Positions 51,784 to 59,898 of a stretch of 64,000 bases of DNA are shown piece by piece; within the stretch, counting starts at the first letter, position 1, and the number at the start of each line of letters is the position of its first letter. This stretch comes from Candidatus Saccharimonadota bacterium. Lineage in GTDB: Bacteria; Patescibacteriota; Saccharimonadia; Saccharimonadales; Saccharimonadaceae. Position numbers and translations under genes: made by a program. Under the pieces are notes generated by a model. The model was not told the DNA's origin and searched no databases. It saw nothing but the letters and a program-made list of their open reading frames with translations. The stretch lies in assembly GCA_017404795.1 (NCBI GenBank), contig JAFRBR010000004.1, forward strand, positions 34,120 through 98,119, written 5' to 3'.

Positions 51784-52951
51784 AAATCCGCACTTGCTTA
51801 ATACTATCCGGCAAATAATTTTTGTCTAGATGGAATCCCGCCTCCCATTTTTGACCCTTACCATAGCCTAAATCTTTCATCAGCTTCGTCGGCGCATTCC
51901 GAAGCCACACCGGCACCGGTTCTCCCCGTGTTTTCCGTGCTAGCTCCAAAGCTTTATACCACGCATCCGAGGTCTCTCGTGATTTTTTGGACAAAGTCAG
52001 CGCCACACAGGTGTGCGCCAACATCAGCCCCGACTCCGGCATCCCTACTCGTTCCACCGCCTGAAAACACGCTGTCGCTAGGCTCAGCGCCCCATTACCT
52101 GCCAACCCAATATCCTCTGAAGCAAAAATCACCATCCGCCGCGCAATAAACTTCGGGTCCTCACCCGCTTCCACCATCCGCGCCAAATAATACAGCGCCG
52201 CGTCCACATCCGAGCCTCGCATTGACTTAATAAACGCCGAAATCGTATCATAATGCTTATCACCCTTCTTGTCATAGCCCGGCATTTTCCGCCCGGCTGC
52301 CTCCAGCACCACTTCTTCATCTACTTTTTCAGACAAAGAAAGCGCCAGCTCCAAATCCCCAAGCGCACTCCTCGCATCTCCTCCCGACAACTCCGCGATT
52401 AGTTCCAAAGCTTTCCTGCTCACTCGCTTCCCAGCTTTTTCGGTTTTTACAGCCCGTTTCAAAACTGTCAAAATCGCCGTCTTGGACAGTGGCGACACCA
52501 CCACCACTCGCGACCGGCTCAGCAGTGGCGAAATCACCTCAAACGACGGGTTCTCCGTCGTCGCCCCAATCAATATAATCAACCCCGATTCCACATGTGG
52601 CAAAAACGCATCCTGCTGCGCCTTATTAAACCGGTGAATTTCATCCACAAACAAAATCGTCCTAGTTTTCAAATTCCAATTCGTCCGCGCCCGTGCTACC
52701 ACCGCCTCCACATCTTTTTTGCCTGCCGTCACCGCTGAAATTTCCACAAAATCCGCCTTAAACTCTCGGGCTAAAATCCGCGCCAAAGTCGTTTTACCTG
52801 TTCCCGGCGGCCCCCAAAAAATCAAATTCACCGGCTCACCCTTTTTCACAATCTCCGTCAAAATCTTCCCCTCACCGATAATCTCCTCCTGCCCCAACAC
52901 TTCCGACAATTTAGTCGGACGCATTCTCTCCGCTAGTGGCACTCTATTCAT
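51770..52951 (-). CDS. rarA: Replication-associated recombination protein A (MgsA/RarA AAA+ ATPase)
   Basis: 393 residues from the ATG at 52951, 6 nt behind TTGTATAAT. Clamp-loader-like ATPase acting at stalled forks. Walker A WGPPGTGKTTLARIL, Walker B ILFVDEIHRFNKAQQDAFLPH, sensor 1 IGATTENPSFEV and the tetramerisation C-terminus (GYGKGQKWEAGFHLDKNYLP variant) are clear. Confidence 0.95.
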   Translation of the reverse strand: MNRVPLAERMRPTKLSEVLGQEEIIGEGKILTEIVKKGEPVNLIFWGPPGTGKTTLARILAREFKADFVEISAVTAGKKDVEAVVARARTNWNLKTRTILFVDEIHRFNKAQQDAFLPHVESGLIILIGATTENPSFEVISPLLSRSRVVVVSPLSKTAILTVLKRAVKTEKAGKRVSRKALELIAELSGGDARSALGDLELALSLSEKVDEEVVLEAAGRKMPGYDKKGDKHYDTISAFIKSMRGSDVDAALYYLARMVEAGEDPKFIARRMVIFASEDIGLAGNGALSLATACFQAVERVGMPESGLMLAHTCVALTLSKKSRETSDAWYKALELARKTRGEPVPVWLRNAPTKLMKDLGYGKGQKWEAGFHLDKNYLPDSIKQVRIWRVE

Positions 52952-53068
52952 ACTATTATTATACAAAATTTTCCACCAGTCTCAAACATAAACTTTTTCT
53001 TCAAAAACTCTTTACAAATCAAAATATTTTATGCTAAAATTAAGGTAGTTAATAAAAGGAGTTACAAA

Positions 53069-53542
53069 ATGACAAACTTTGCAGTTACCAATAGCTATAA
53101 TTATGGTGGCTATGACTACGAGAATATCGATAGTCTTCTCGGTGGCAGCTCATCAGTGTCCACAGGCCTAGAAGGCGCCGCCATCTGGATGATCATTGCA
53201 GCCATACTAGCTATCATTGGTGGTATTTTAGTTTATTTCTTGTTTGTCAAAGCCAAAACCGAGCCTAAGGGCAAATTCGCCAAGTGGCTCAAGGATTTCC
53301 TCAGCTTCAAGATCATGTGGATCGAACCAATCTTGAAAGTAGTCTACTATATTGCTACTATTTTCGTTATCCTCTTCTCCTTCTCCTTCTTGGCGCTAGG
53401 CGGAGTCGGCGTTCTTTCCTTCTTCATGTGTCTCATCTTCGGGCCGATCATCGTTCGTTTGACTTATGAAATGACCATGATGTTCATCATGATTTGGCGC
53501 AATACTCGCGATATCGTGGCAAACACCGAAAAGAAGAAATAA
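53069..53542 (+). CDS. DUF4282-like membrane protein
   Basis: 157 residues with three hydrophobic segments: IWMIIAAILAIIGGILVYFL (about 39-60), IEPILKVVYYIATIFVILFS (about 86-110) and VGVLSFFMCLIFGPIIVRLT. The closing GPIIVRLTYEMTMMFIMIW matches the DUF4282 pattern. The N-terminus is Tyr/Asn/Gly-rich. Function unknown. AAAGGAG precedes the ATG and a strong terminator follows. Confidence 0.75.
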   Translation: MTNFAVTNSYNYGGYDYENIDSLLGGSSSVSTGLEGAAIWMIIAAILAIIGGILVYFLFVKAKTEPKGKFAKWLKDFLSFKIMWIEPILKVVYYIATIFVILFSFSFLALGGVGVLSFFMCLIFGPIIVRLTYEMTMMFIMIWRNTRDIVANTEKKK

Positions 53543-53552
53543 CCCACCTCAC

Positions 53553-53580
53553 ACTTAAAGCCCCTGTTAGGGGCTTTTTT
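53553..53580 (+). terminator. Rho-independent terminator
   Basis: AAAGCCCC-TGTTA-GGGGCTTT followed by TTTTT. It ends the DUF4282-like gene. Confidence 0.9.
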
Positions 53581-53624
53581 TGAACACTAAATTTACTCAA
53601 GTTTTCCACAAGTTTTCCACAAGT

Positions 53625-53765
53625 TTACCCCTGTTTAGTCAATTCTAATACTCTTTTTGCCACTCCTTCATTCCCATCTATCAATCAAGCCCGCGAAAAA
53701 AACCTCTGGATCTCTTTCATCACCGTAGTTCCACCCTTACCAGAATCAAAAATTCCAATTTTCAT
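53625..53765 (-). pseudogene. murI: Relic of glutamate racemase (N- and C-terminal ends only)
   Basis: From the ATG at 53765 the frame reads MKIGIFDSGKGGTTVMKEIQ, the hallmark MurI N-terminus (IGxFDSGxGGLTVxKEI). After 26 residues comes TGA. In the same frame 19 more codons read LIDGNEGVAKRVLELTKQG, like a MurI C-terminus, then TAA. The ~200 central codons, including both catalytic Cys, are gone. The leaderless promoter TGATATAAT still stands 6 nt before the ATG. Presumably an internal deletion. Functional D-Glu supply must come from elsewhere or from another enzyme. Confidence 0.6.
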
Positions 53766-53804
53766 CTACCAATTATATCATATCTGTGGTATAATAAGCG
53801 GAGT
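53766..53804 (+). promoter_or_regulatory. tRNA cluster promoter region
   Basis: TGGTATAAT (about 53788-53796) a few nt before the tRNA-Phe gene, divergent from the murI relic promoter. Confidence 0.6.
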
Positions 53805-53880
53805 GGCTCTGTAGCTCAGTTGGTAGAGCAGAGGCCTGAAGAGCCTTGTGTCACTGGTTCAAGTCCAGTCGGAGCCACCA
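53805..53880 (+). tRNA. tRNA-Phe (GAA)
   Basis: Cloverleaf: acceptor GGCTCTG/CGGAGCC, anticodon loop CTGAAGA, T arm ACTGG-TTCAAGT-CCAGT, encoded CCA end. Confidence 0.97.
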
Positions 53881-53904
53881 AATTCACATAATCGCCTAGT
53901 AATT

Positions 53905-53981
53905 GGGCCGGTAGCTCAGCTGGTTAGAGCACGGGCCTTTTAAGCCCGGTGTCGAGGGTTCGAGCCCCTCCCGGCTCACCA
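53905..53981 (+). tRNA. tRNA-Lys (TTT)
   Basis: Acceptor GGGCCGG/CCGGCTC, anticodon loop CTTTTAA, T arm GAGGG-TTCGAGC-CCCTC, encoded CCA. Confidence 0.97.
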
Positions 53982-53997
53982 ATCTCTAGACGATTAG

Positions 53998-54074
53998 GGG
54001 CGGTTAGCTCAGTTGGCTAGAGCGCGTCTTTGACGTAGACGAGGTCAGAGGTTCAAATCCTCTACCGCCCACCA
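53998..54074 (+). tRNA. tRNA-Val (GAC)
   Basis: Acceptor GGGCGGT/ACCGCCC, anticodon loop TTGACGT, T arm AGAGG-TTCAAAT-CCTCT, encoded CCA. Confidence 0.97.
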
Positions 54075-54109
54075 TAGACCTACTCGGTCTTTTTTGTTAT
54101 AATAAAATT

Positions 54110-55501
54110 ATGAAAAAGTTTAATACTTCACCCATTTCAGGTGCCGAGGAGCTCTTGCCAGAGCAACAAGCTACCTTTGATACACTTAAAACCAAAATTC
54201 ACCAAATCTACCAAAACCACGGCTATCAACATATCGAAACCCCCTGCATCGAACGCATCGAGGTTCTCCTCGCCAAAGCCGGCGGCGACACCGAAAAACA
54301 AATCTACGAAGTCAAAAAAACCGGCGAAAAGTCCAACGTCAAAGCTTCCCAGGCCCTCCGTTTTGACCACACCGTCCCTCTAGCTCGCTACATCATCGAA
54401 CACGAAAACGATCTCAACTTCCCCTTCAAAGTCCAGCAAACCGGTCCTAATTTTCGTGGTGAACGCGCCCAGAAGGGCCGCTTCCGTGAATTTTACCAAT
54501 GCGATATCGACATCATTGGCCGCGACACGCTTCCCCTCGCCTATGACGCCGACGTTATTTCCACTCTCATTGACACCCTCAAGGCTTTTGATCTCGACAC
54601 CCCCATCCTGGCTCGCATTTCCAATCGCAAAATCCTCGCCGGCCTTCTTAATTCACTAAATCTAAAAGATCAAATCACCGAAATCAGCCACATCATCGAC
54701 CACGCCGAAAAGGTCACTCCCGAGCAGACCAAAGTCAGCCTCGAAGAGCTCGGCCTTAATAAATCCCAAGTCAAGACTATCCTAGACTTCATCGACCTCC
54801 ACGGGCCTCGTTTTGACGTCATCACCGCCCTCAATAATCTTGAAATCAACGACGACGTCTTCTACCAAGGCATCTCCGAACTAGATCAAGTCCTCGGCCT
54901 TTTAGAAGCCGCAAACTACGACGAGCAAATCACCGCCGATATGAAAATCATCCGCGGCCTAGATTACTACACCGGCACCGTCTTTGAATTCATCCTCCCC
55001 GAGCACACCAATATCGGCTCTATCGCCGGCGGCGGCCGCTACGACAATCTCACCGGGCATTTTTCCGCCAAATCCTTCCCTGGCGTCGGTGGCTCTATCG
55101 GGCTAACTCGTCTTTTCTACATCCTCCGCGAACATGACCTACTCCACATTAATAGCCCCGCTCTCACCGAATATGCCCTCATCCCCGTCTCCGAACTCGA
55201 AAACGAATACGCTTTCAAGCTAGCCGACGAGCTCCGCTCCAAGCACCACAGCGCTACCATCGTCTTTAGCGACAAAAAACTCGGCGACAAACTCACTTAC
55301 GCCGCCAAAGTCGCTGCCAATGGCATCGTCATCGGCGAACAAGAAGTAGAATCCGGCCAGCTCAAAGTCAAAGATTTCGCCACCGGCAAATCCCGCGATT
55401 TTAGTTTCACCACCGAGAGCTTGCTAGAGCCAAACTCCGAAACCACTTCCGACCCCACCGACTTTTGGACCGACCCCGCCGAACCATCTACCTTCTTATA
55501 A
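54110..55501 (+). CDS. hisS: Histidyl-tRNA synthetase
   Basis: 463 residues. Class II synthetase that charges tRNA-His. Visible: SGAEELLPEQQ at the N-terminus, motif 2 region PNFRGERAQKGRFREFYQCD, the HisS-specific RGLDYYTGTVFEF and GGGRYDNL, and a C-terminal anticodon-binding domain. A Ser/Thr/Glu-rich tail of ~30 residues follows the standard end. TGTTATAAT is 6 nt before the ATG (leaderless). It lies just after the tRNA cluster. Confidence 0.95.
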   Translation: MKKFNTSPISGAEELLPEQQATFDTLKTKIHQIYQNHGYQHIETPCIERIEVLLAKAGGDTEKQIYEVKKTGEKSNVKASQALRFDHTVPLARYIIEHENDLNFPFKVQQTGPNFRGERAQKGRFREFYQCDIDIIGRDTLPLAYDADVISTLIDTLKAFDLDTPILARISNRKILAGLLNSLNLKDQITEISHIIDHAEKVTPEQTKVSLEELGLNKSQVKTILDFIDLHGPRFDVITALNNLEINDDVFYQGISELDQVLGLLEAANYDEQITADMKIIRGLDYYTGTVFEFILPEHTNIGSIAGGGRYDNLTGHFSAKSFPGVGGSIGLTRLFYILREHDLLHINSPALTEYALIPVSELENEYAFKLADELRSKHHSATIVFSDKKLGDKLTYAAKVAANGIVIGEQEVESGQLKVKDFATGKSRDFSFTTESLLEPNSETTSDPTDFWTDPAEPSTFL

Positions 55502-55506
55502 TCAGA

Positions 55507-55618
55507 ACAGTTTATTGTTGTTTCTGAGACATTTTCCCGGAGTCCCAGCGAAAAGTCAAGGCCTCCGTGCCTTTTACTTTTCGCGGACGCAGGCGTCTCA
55601 GAAACAACAATAAACTGT
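55507..55618. repeat. Interspersed palindromic element, copy c
   Basis: 112 bp. Arms ACAGTTTATTGTTGTTTCTG / CAGAAACAACAATAAACTGT with a core like copies a and b (CCCGGAGTCCCAGC; GCGAAAAGT / ACTTTTCGC; GGACGCAGGCG). It lies between hisS and ppa, and the ppa promoter TGTGCTATAAT starts at its right end. Confidence 0.85.
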
Positions 55619-55650
55619 GCTATAATAAATATATAAAAAAGGAGATTATT

Positions 55651-56175
55651 ATGGCAGATTTCAATAAAATTTTGACCCCTGGGGATTATGAAAAGGGCGA
55701 GCTCAACGTCGTCATCGAAATCCCTACTGGTAGCAATCATAAAATCGAATGGGACCGCGAGCACGCTTGTTTCATGCTCGACCGCGTCGAGCCTATGGCC
55801 TTTGCCAAGCCTTGTAACTATGGGTTCATCCCTCAGACTCTCGACGAAGACGGCGACGAGCTCGATGTCTTGATGATCACCGACCAACCTCTCACTACCG
55901 GCATCTGGATGCAGGGCAAAATTCTCGGCGTGATGAAATTCGTCGACGGTGGCGAGGTCGACGACAAAATCATCTGTGTCCCACTAGACGACCGCAATAA
56001 TGGCGACAAATACCAGACCCTAGCAGACCTCCCCGCTCAGACCTTAAAGCAAATCGAATTCCACTTCAACCACTACAAAGATTTAAAAAAGCCTGGCACC
56101 ACGAAAGTCGAATCTTTCGATGGTCTAGACGAAGCCAAGAAGGTCATCGCTGCCGCCATCAAGCGCTACAAATAA
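55651..56175 (+). CDS. ppa: Inorganic pyrophosphatase
   Basis: 174 residues from the ATG at 55651 behind AAAAAAGGAG. Family I soluble pyrophosphatase: the metal-binding signature DEDGDELDVLMI is exact. PCNYGFIPQTL and the C-terminal KVESFDGLDEAKK also fit. It hydrolyses PPi from biosynthesis. Confidence 0.95.
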   Translation: MADFNKILTPGDYEKGELNVVIEIPTGSNHKIEWDREHACFMLDRVEPMAFAKPCNYGFIPQTLDEDGDELDVLMITDQPLTTGIWMQGKILGVMKFVDGGEVDDKIICVPLDDRNNGDKYQTLADLPAQTLKQIEFHFNHYKDLKKPGTTKVESFDGLDEAKKVIAAAIKRYK

Positions 56176-56223
56176 ACAAATAATCCAACAGACCAACAGA
56201 CCCAACAACCCAACAAACCAAAA

Positions 56224-56258
56224 ACTCCCCGCTCATCATAAGCGGGGAGTTTAATATT
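56224..56258 (+). terminator. Terminator after ppa
   Basis: ACTCCCCGC-tcatcataa-GCGGGGAGT followed by TTAATATTT. It may also terminate the opposite gene. Confidence 0.85.
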
Positions 56259-56266
56259 TGAGCTAT

Positions 56267-56806
56267 TTATTCCTCAACTTCTACTTCTACGCTCTCACCA
56301 CCTTCTACTACTTCAGCTTCATCTACATTCTCTTCATCCAAAGTCATATTCTGCAGACTTTCATAAAACTCAATTTGAGATTTTACATCGCTAGCCGTCA
56401 TCCCTTCGTATTGATCAGGAGTAGCAGTGACAATGATATATTTGCCATCTAGGGCATAGTTAGTCATGTCCTCGCCAGATTCCTTAATAGCATCAAAGGC
56501 CTTCTGAGCGCTACTGGCATCAGCAAATTCGCCGTAGGTCTTCATACCCGTCACCTCATCGCCAGAATAAGTGTAGACAATGTGCGTCTTAACCGGTGTA
56601 TAGACGTCCTCTTCCTCATCACCCGTCAGCTCACTCTCAACCGTCAACACGTATTTAGTATCATCCGACTGAAAATAACTGTCATTTAGTTTATTACCAT
56701 TGGTCGCTAGCAATACTGCCACGACAATAATCACGACTACCACTACCGCAGCACAAATGCCACCAATAATCATGTTTTTGTTCTCTTTTTTTGCTTTGTT
56801 AGCCAT
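56267..56806 (-). CDS. Single-span surface protein, 179 aa
   Basis: Short basic cytoplasmic tail (MANKAKKENKN), one transmembrane helix (about 12-35, MIIGGICAAVVVVVIIVVAV), then an outer domain of ~140 residues ending in a Glu/Val-rich acidic tail. No family is recognised. The middle (EFADASSAQKAFDAIKESGE) reads like a small ferredoxin-like alpha/beta fold, which is only a guess. Probably a secreted or anchored surface protein. Confidence 0.75.
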   Translation of the reverse strand: MANKAKKENKNMIIGGICAAVVVVVIIVVAVLLATNGNKLNDSYFQSDDTKYVLTVESELTGDEEEDVYTPVKTHIVYTYSGDEVTGMKTYGEFADASSAQKAFDAIKESGEDMTNYALDGKYIIVTATPDQYEGMTASDVKSQIEFYESLQNMTLDEENVDEAEVVEGGESVEVEVEE

Positions 56807-56845
56807 AAATATTCTCCTTTTATGTTTACAATTATAGCAACGAAA

Positions 56846-58198
56846 TCAAAGTTTAGCAATAGCAATTCTAACTTGCTCAGTGGTATCTCGGTCTCGCACC
56901 GTCACTGTATCATCAGCCAAAGTATCAAAATCCACCACTACGCATTTTGGCGTGCCAATTTCATCTTGCTTGCGATAGCGCTTGCCGATATTACCCGAGT
57001 CGTCCCAAGTCACATTACCATATTTCTCTCGCAAAATCTTATAAACCTCTCGCGCTTTCTCCACCAATTCCGGTTTATTCTTGAGAAGTGGCGACACGCA
57101 GAACCGATACGGAGCCAACCGTTCTGGCAATTTCAGCACCACGCGCGAAGATCCACCTACCTCATCTTCAGAATAGGCTGCCGACATTACCGCTAGGAAC
57201 AATCTCTCCACCCCAATCGACGGCTCAATCACATGCGGGATAAACGCCTCGCCCGTCTTCTTGTCGCGGTATTCCATGTTTTTGCCACTCTCCCGCTGAA
57301 TATTGGTAAGATCAAAATCCGTCCGATACGCCAAACCCATCAATTCCTCGGTTCCGTTCGGATAATCAAACATCAAATCGATCGTCCGTTTACTATAATG
57401 CGCTCTATCCGCCTCTGGTACATCTAGTTCATGAATTGCCTCCGCCGGTAGCCCCATCAAGTTTTCCAGAAAATCATGTTGCAAAGCCAACATCTTATCA
57501 AAATTCTCTTCCCACGTCTCTGGAGTTACAAAATACTCAATCTCCATCTGCGAGCATTCCCGGTCTCGCAAAATAAAATCCCGCGGGCTGATTTCATTCC
57601 GAAACGCCTTGCCTTGCTGCGCAATTCCAAACGGCATATCCGGATAAACCGTATCCACTACATTTTTATAATTCGTAAAAATCCCTTGTGCTGTTTCGGG
57701 GCGCAGATACGCCACTCCCCTCTCGGCCAATTCTGGATTCTCAGAAACGTCCTCCGGCAACACCGCCCCCACATGAGTAGAAAACATCATATTAAACTTC
57801 CGAATCGGCCCCCAGTTTTCCTTACCACAGACCGGACACTTCACATGCAAATTCCAAAACTCTTCACTAGTCACTCCCTCGCCAACCCCCTCCGCAATCT
57901 TGTCCGCTCGGAACCGATTTTTACACTCCTTACATTCCACCAGCGGGTCCGCAAAAGTCGCCGTATGCCCCGATGCCTGCCAGACACGTGGATTCATGAT
58001 TATCGCCGCATCCACTCCGTACATGTCATCCCGGTTTTCTACAAAATACTTCCACCAGGTATCCATGATTCGCCGCTTTAATTCCACCCCTAGCGGACCG
58101 TAATCCCAAGTCCCAGCCATCCCCCCATAAACTTCAGACCCCTGAAAGATAAATCCCCGCCTCTTACATAAACTTACAATGTCTTCTAATTTTCCCAT
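56846..58198 (-). CDS. glyS: Glycyl-tRNA synthetase (homodimeric class II)
   Basis: 450 residues. Single-chain alpha2 GlyRS: CKRRGFIFQGSEVYGGMAG at the start, a zinc-like pair CKECKNRF and CPVC, motif 2 FRNEISPRDFILRDREC and the closing FCVSPLL..., with EQVRIAIAKL as the end. It charges tRNA-Gly. The start overlaps the stop of recO (13 bp), so it is the last gene of a tightly packed operon. Confidence 0.95.
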   Translation of the reverse strand: MGKLEDIVSLCKRRGFIFQGSEVYGGMAGTWDYGPLGVELKRRIMDTWWKYFVENRDDMYGVDAAIIMNPRVWQASGHTATFADPLVECKECKNRFRADKIAEGVGEGVTSEEFWNLHVKCPVCGKENWGPIRKFNMMFSTHVGAVLPEDVSENPELAERGVAYLRPETAQGIFTNYKNVVDTVYPDMPFGIAQQGKAFRNEISPRDFILRDRECSQMEIEYFVTPETWEENFDKMLALQHDFLENLMGLPAEAIHELDVPEADRAHYSKRTIDLMFDYPNGTEELMGLAYRTDFDLTNIQRESGKNMEYRDKKTGEAFIPHVIEPSIGVERLFLAVMSAAYSEDEVGGSSRVVLKLPERLAPYRFCVSPLLKNKPELVEKAREVYKILREKYGNVTWDDSGNIGKRYRKQDEIGTPKCVVVDFDTLADDTVTVRDRDTTEQVRIAIAKL

Positions 58199-58866
58199 AA
58201 CCTTATTATATCATACACCCTATCAATTGTATCTTGTTCAACTTTAATTTTTTTAATCGCCGCAAGACTCATTTTTGACATCAATCTCATTAATTTAATT
58301 TCATTAGTCCCATATCGTCCACTACCATCCAAATAAAAATTCCGCTCATAGCCATCCCAATCATAACTTTTCCCTTCTGCCAGCTTCTCCCCCGCCGCAT
58401 CTCGATACAAATTCACTTCCTCACCACCAATCCGCAATAAGTTCAACCAAAACCAACTTTCTATTAATGCAACATTTGTTTCATTATTTAATTCCTCCAA
58501 ACATTGCCGTGTCAATTCAAAATATTCCGGCCCCTCCGCATGCTCCGCCGCCATACTGACTTTTTTCAAAATCAACCCCGCTAGCTCCATTCGTTCATAG
58601 CTTTGCAAAATTCCACTATAGTGCCTGACCATCCGTGCGCTCGTTACTACTCCCAACTTCCCTCGCCCTTGGTGAATTTGTATTTCAGATAGACAAAACA
58701 TTTCTATTCCTCCCGCCAATTTGGATCGCGCTCGCCGCACTCCTTTGGCAATTACTGCTATCTTGCCCACCGGCGTAATCAGGTTCAAAATCCTGTCCGC
58801 CTCTCCATAATTAGTCCGCCTCAGTACCACGGCTAAAGTCTTTAAATCAGCAGTATTCCTCGGCAT
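58186..58866 (-). CDS. recO: DNA repair protein RecO
   Basis: 226 residues. N-terminal OB fold (LAVVLRRTNYGEADRILNLI, TPVGKIAVIAKGVRRARS) and a helical C-terminal domain. The zinc Cys cluster of long RecO is missing, in line with the short form. It anneals ssDNA and loads RecA with RecR. It overlaps the response regulator gene upstream and glyS downstream. Confidence 0.88.
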   Translation of the reverse strand: MPRNTADLKTLAVVLRRTNYGEADRILNLITPVGKIAVIAKGVRRARSKLAGGIEMFCLSEIQIHQGRGKLGVVTSARMVRHYSGILQSYERMELAGLILKKVSMAAEHAEGPEYFELTRQCLEELNNETNVALIESWFWLNLLRIGGEEVNLYRDAAGEKLAEGKSYDWDGYERNFYLDGSGRYGTNEIKLMRLMSKMSLAAIKKIKVEQDTIDRVYDIIRLWEN

Positions 58867-59197
58867 AACTTCTAATTTCCTCTGGCGTCATTGTCGCCTT
58901 GTCTAGCACTTCCACTACACCATATACCCTCAAATCCCACCCCGCAAAATCCAGCGACGACACCACCACTACTGGCACTTTGGCCGTGTCCACATACGAC
59001 GCCAACTCGTTCAAAAACGTAAACCCATCCGGTCCAGTCAACAAAATATCCAAAAAAATCAAGTTTGGTAGTTTCGCTCCATCTAGTGCCTGCACTGCCT
59101 CGATCGCATTATCAAACACTCGCACCGCATCCACTCCCTCACACGCTCGCGCTATACACCCCGCCATTATTTCGTCATCATCAATAACATAGATCAT
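58847..59197 (-). CDS. Single-domain response regulator (CheY-like)
   Basis: 116 residues from the ATG at 59197, which overlaps the kinase stop in an ATGA. Receiver domain only: acidic pocket DDDE near 7-10, phospho-acceptor Asp in LIFLDILLTG, Thr/Ser in VVVSSLD and Lys in VLDKATMTPEE. There is no output domain. It is presumably the partner of the kinase just upstream. Confidence 0.88.
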   Translation of the reverse strand: MIYVIDDDEIMAGCIARACEGVDAVRVFDNAIEAVQALDGAKLPNLIFLDILLTGPDGFTFLNELASYVDTAKVPVVVVSSLDFAGWDLRVYGVVEVLDKATMTPEEIRSYAEEYC

Positions 59198-59877
59198 GTC
59201 CACAAACTCGCTTGCTTAGATGTTAGCAGTTCTACGTAAAAACTTGTCCCGTCCCGATGTCGCACAGCTCCCACTTTGGCGCCCATCGCTCGTGCAAAAC
59301 GCGAAGCAATATAGAGCCCTAGTCCCGAAGACCCTGGTCGCATTGCGATTGAAGTTGGCCGCTTTACCCAGCCTTGCTTCATCTCGCGCCACACGTCCAT
59401 CGGCAATGCTGGCCCGTAATCTCGCACCACCACCTTGACTCGGTCATGAAAATCTCGCACGAGTAGCTCCGCTCGCGCTCCCTCACCCGAATAATGCATC
59501 GCATTGAGCAGAAAATTATACACTACACTTTTTAATAAATCCCGATTTGCCGTCACCAGCCGCGCCCGATTACTATATTTAATGCACAAATCTCGCTGAT
59601 TATAATTAAACAAACAAGTCAACTCCGCCGTTACTTCGTCGCACACCGCCCTTATCGCTACTGGCTCCATGACAAATAATCCATCCTCTAATCGACGAAT
59701 CCGAGTCAAATCATTTACTTGGCGGATGGCCCGCTCACTTACACTCACCATCTCACTCCGCATCTGCTCACCACCAACATCCATCCCTGGCAAACCCAAT
59801 GCCAACTGCCGAAGCACCGCCAGCGGCGCCTTTAGCTCGTGCGCCGCCACCAAAATCCCATCTACCTCACTCTCCAT
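59194..59877 (-). CDS. Soluble histidine kinase without a sensor domain
   Basis: 227 residues from the ATG at 59877, 7 nt behind TGTTATAAT. It begins directly with the dimerisation/H box: AAHELKAPLAVLRQLALG, with His near residue 14. The ATPase domain follows with N box (KSVVYNFLLNAMHYSGEG), a weak G1 (VRDYGPALP) and G2 (PGSSGLGLYIASRFARAM). No membrane helix or PAS/GAF domain exists. The signal is unknown; it may sense through a separate partner. The operon continues with response regulator, recO and glyS. Confidence 0.88.
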   Translation of the reverse strand: MESEVDGILVAAHELKAPLAVLRQLALGLPGMDVGGEQMRSEMVSVSERAIRQVNDLTRIRRLEDGLFVMEPVAIRAVCDEVTAELTCLFNYNQRDLCIKYSNRARLVTANRDLLKSVVYNFLLNAMHYSGEGARAELLVRDFHDRVKVVVRDYGPALPMDVWREMKQGWVKRPTSIAMRPGSSGLGLYIASRFARAMGAKVGAVRHRDGTSFYVELLTSKQASLWT

Positions 59878-59898
59878 ACCCCCCATTATAACACACAA

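Noticed and set aside
55567..55650. N-terminal extension of pyrophosphatase
   Set aside because: It would be encoded by the palindromic element and promoter; the ATG at 55651 has a proper SD site.
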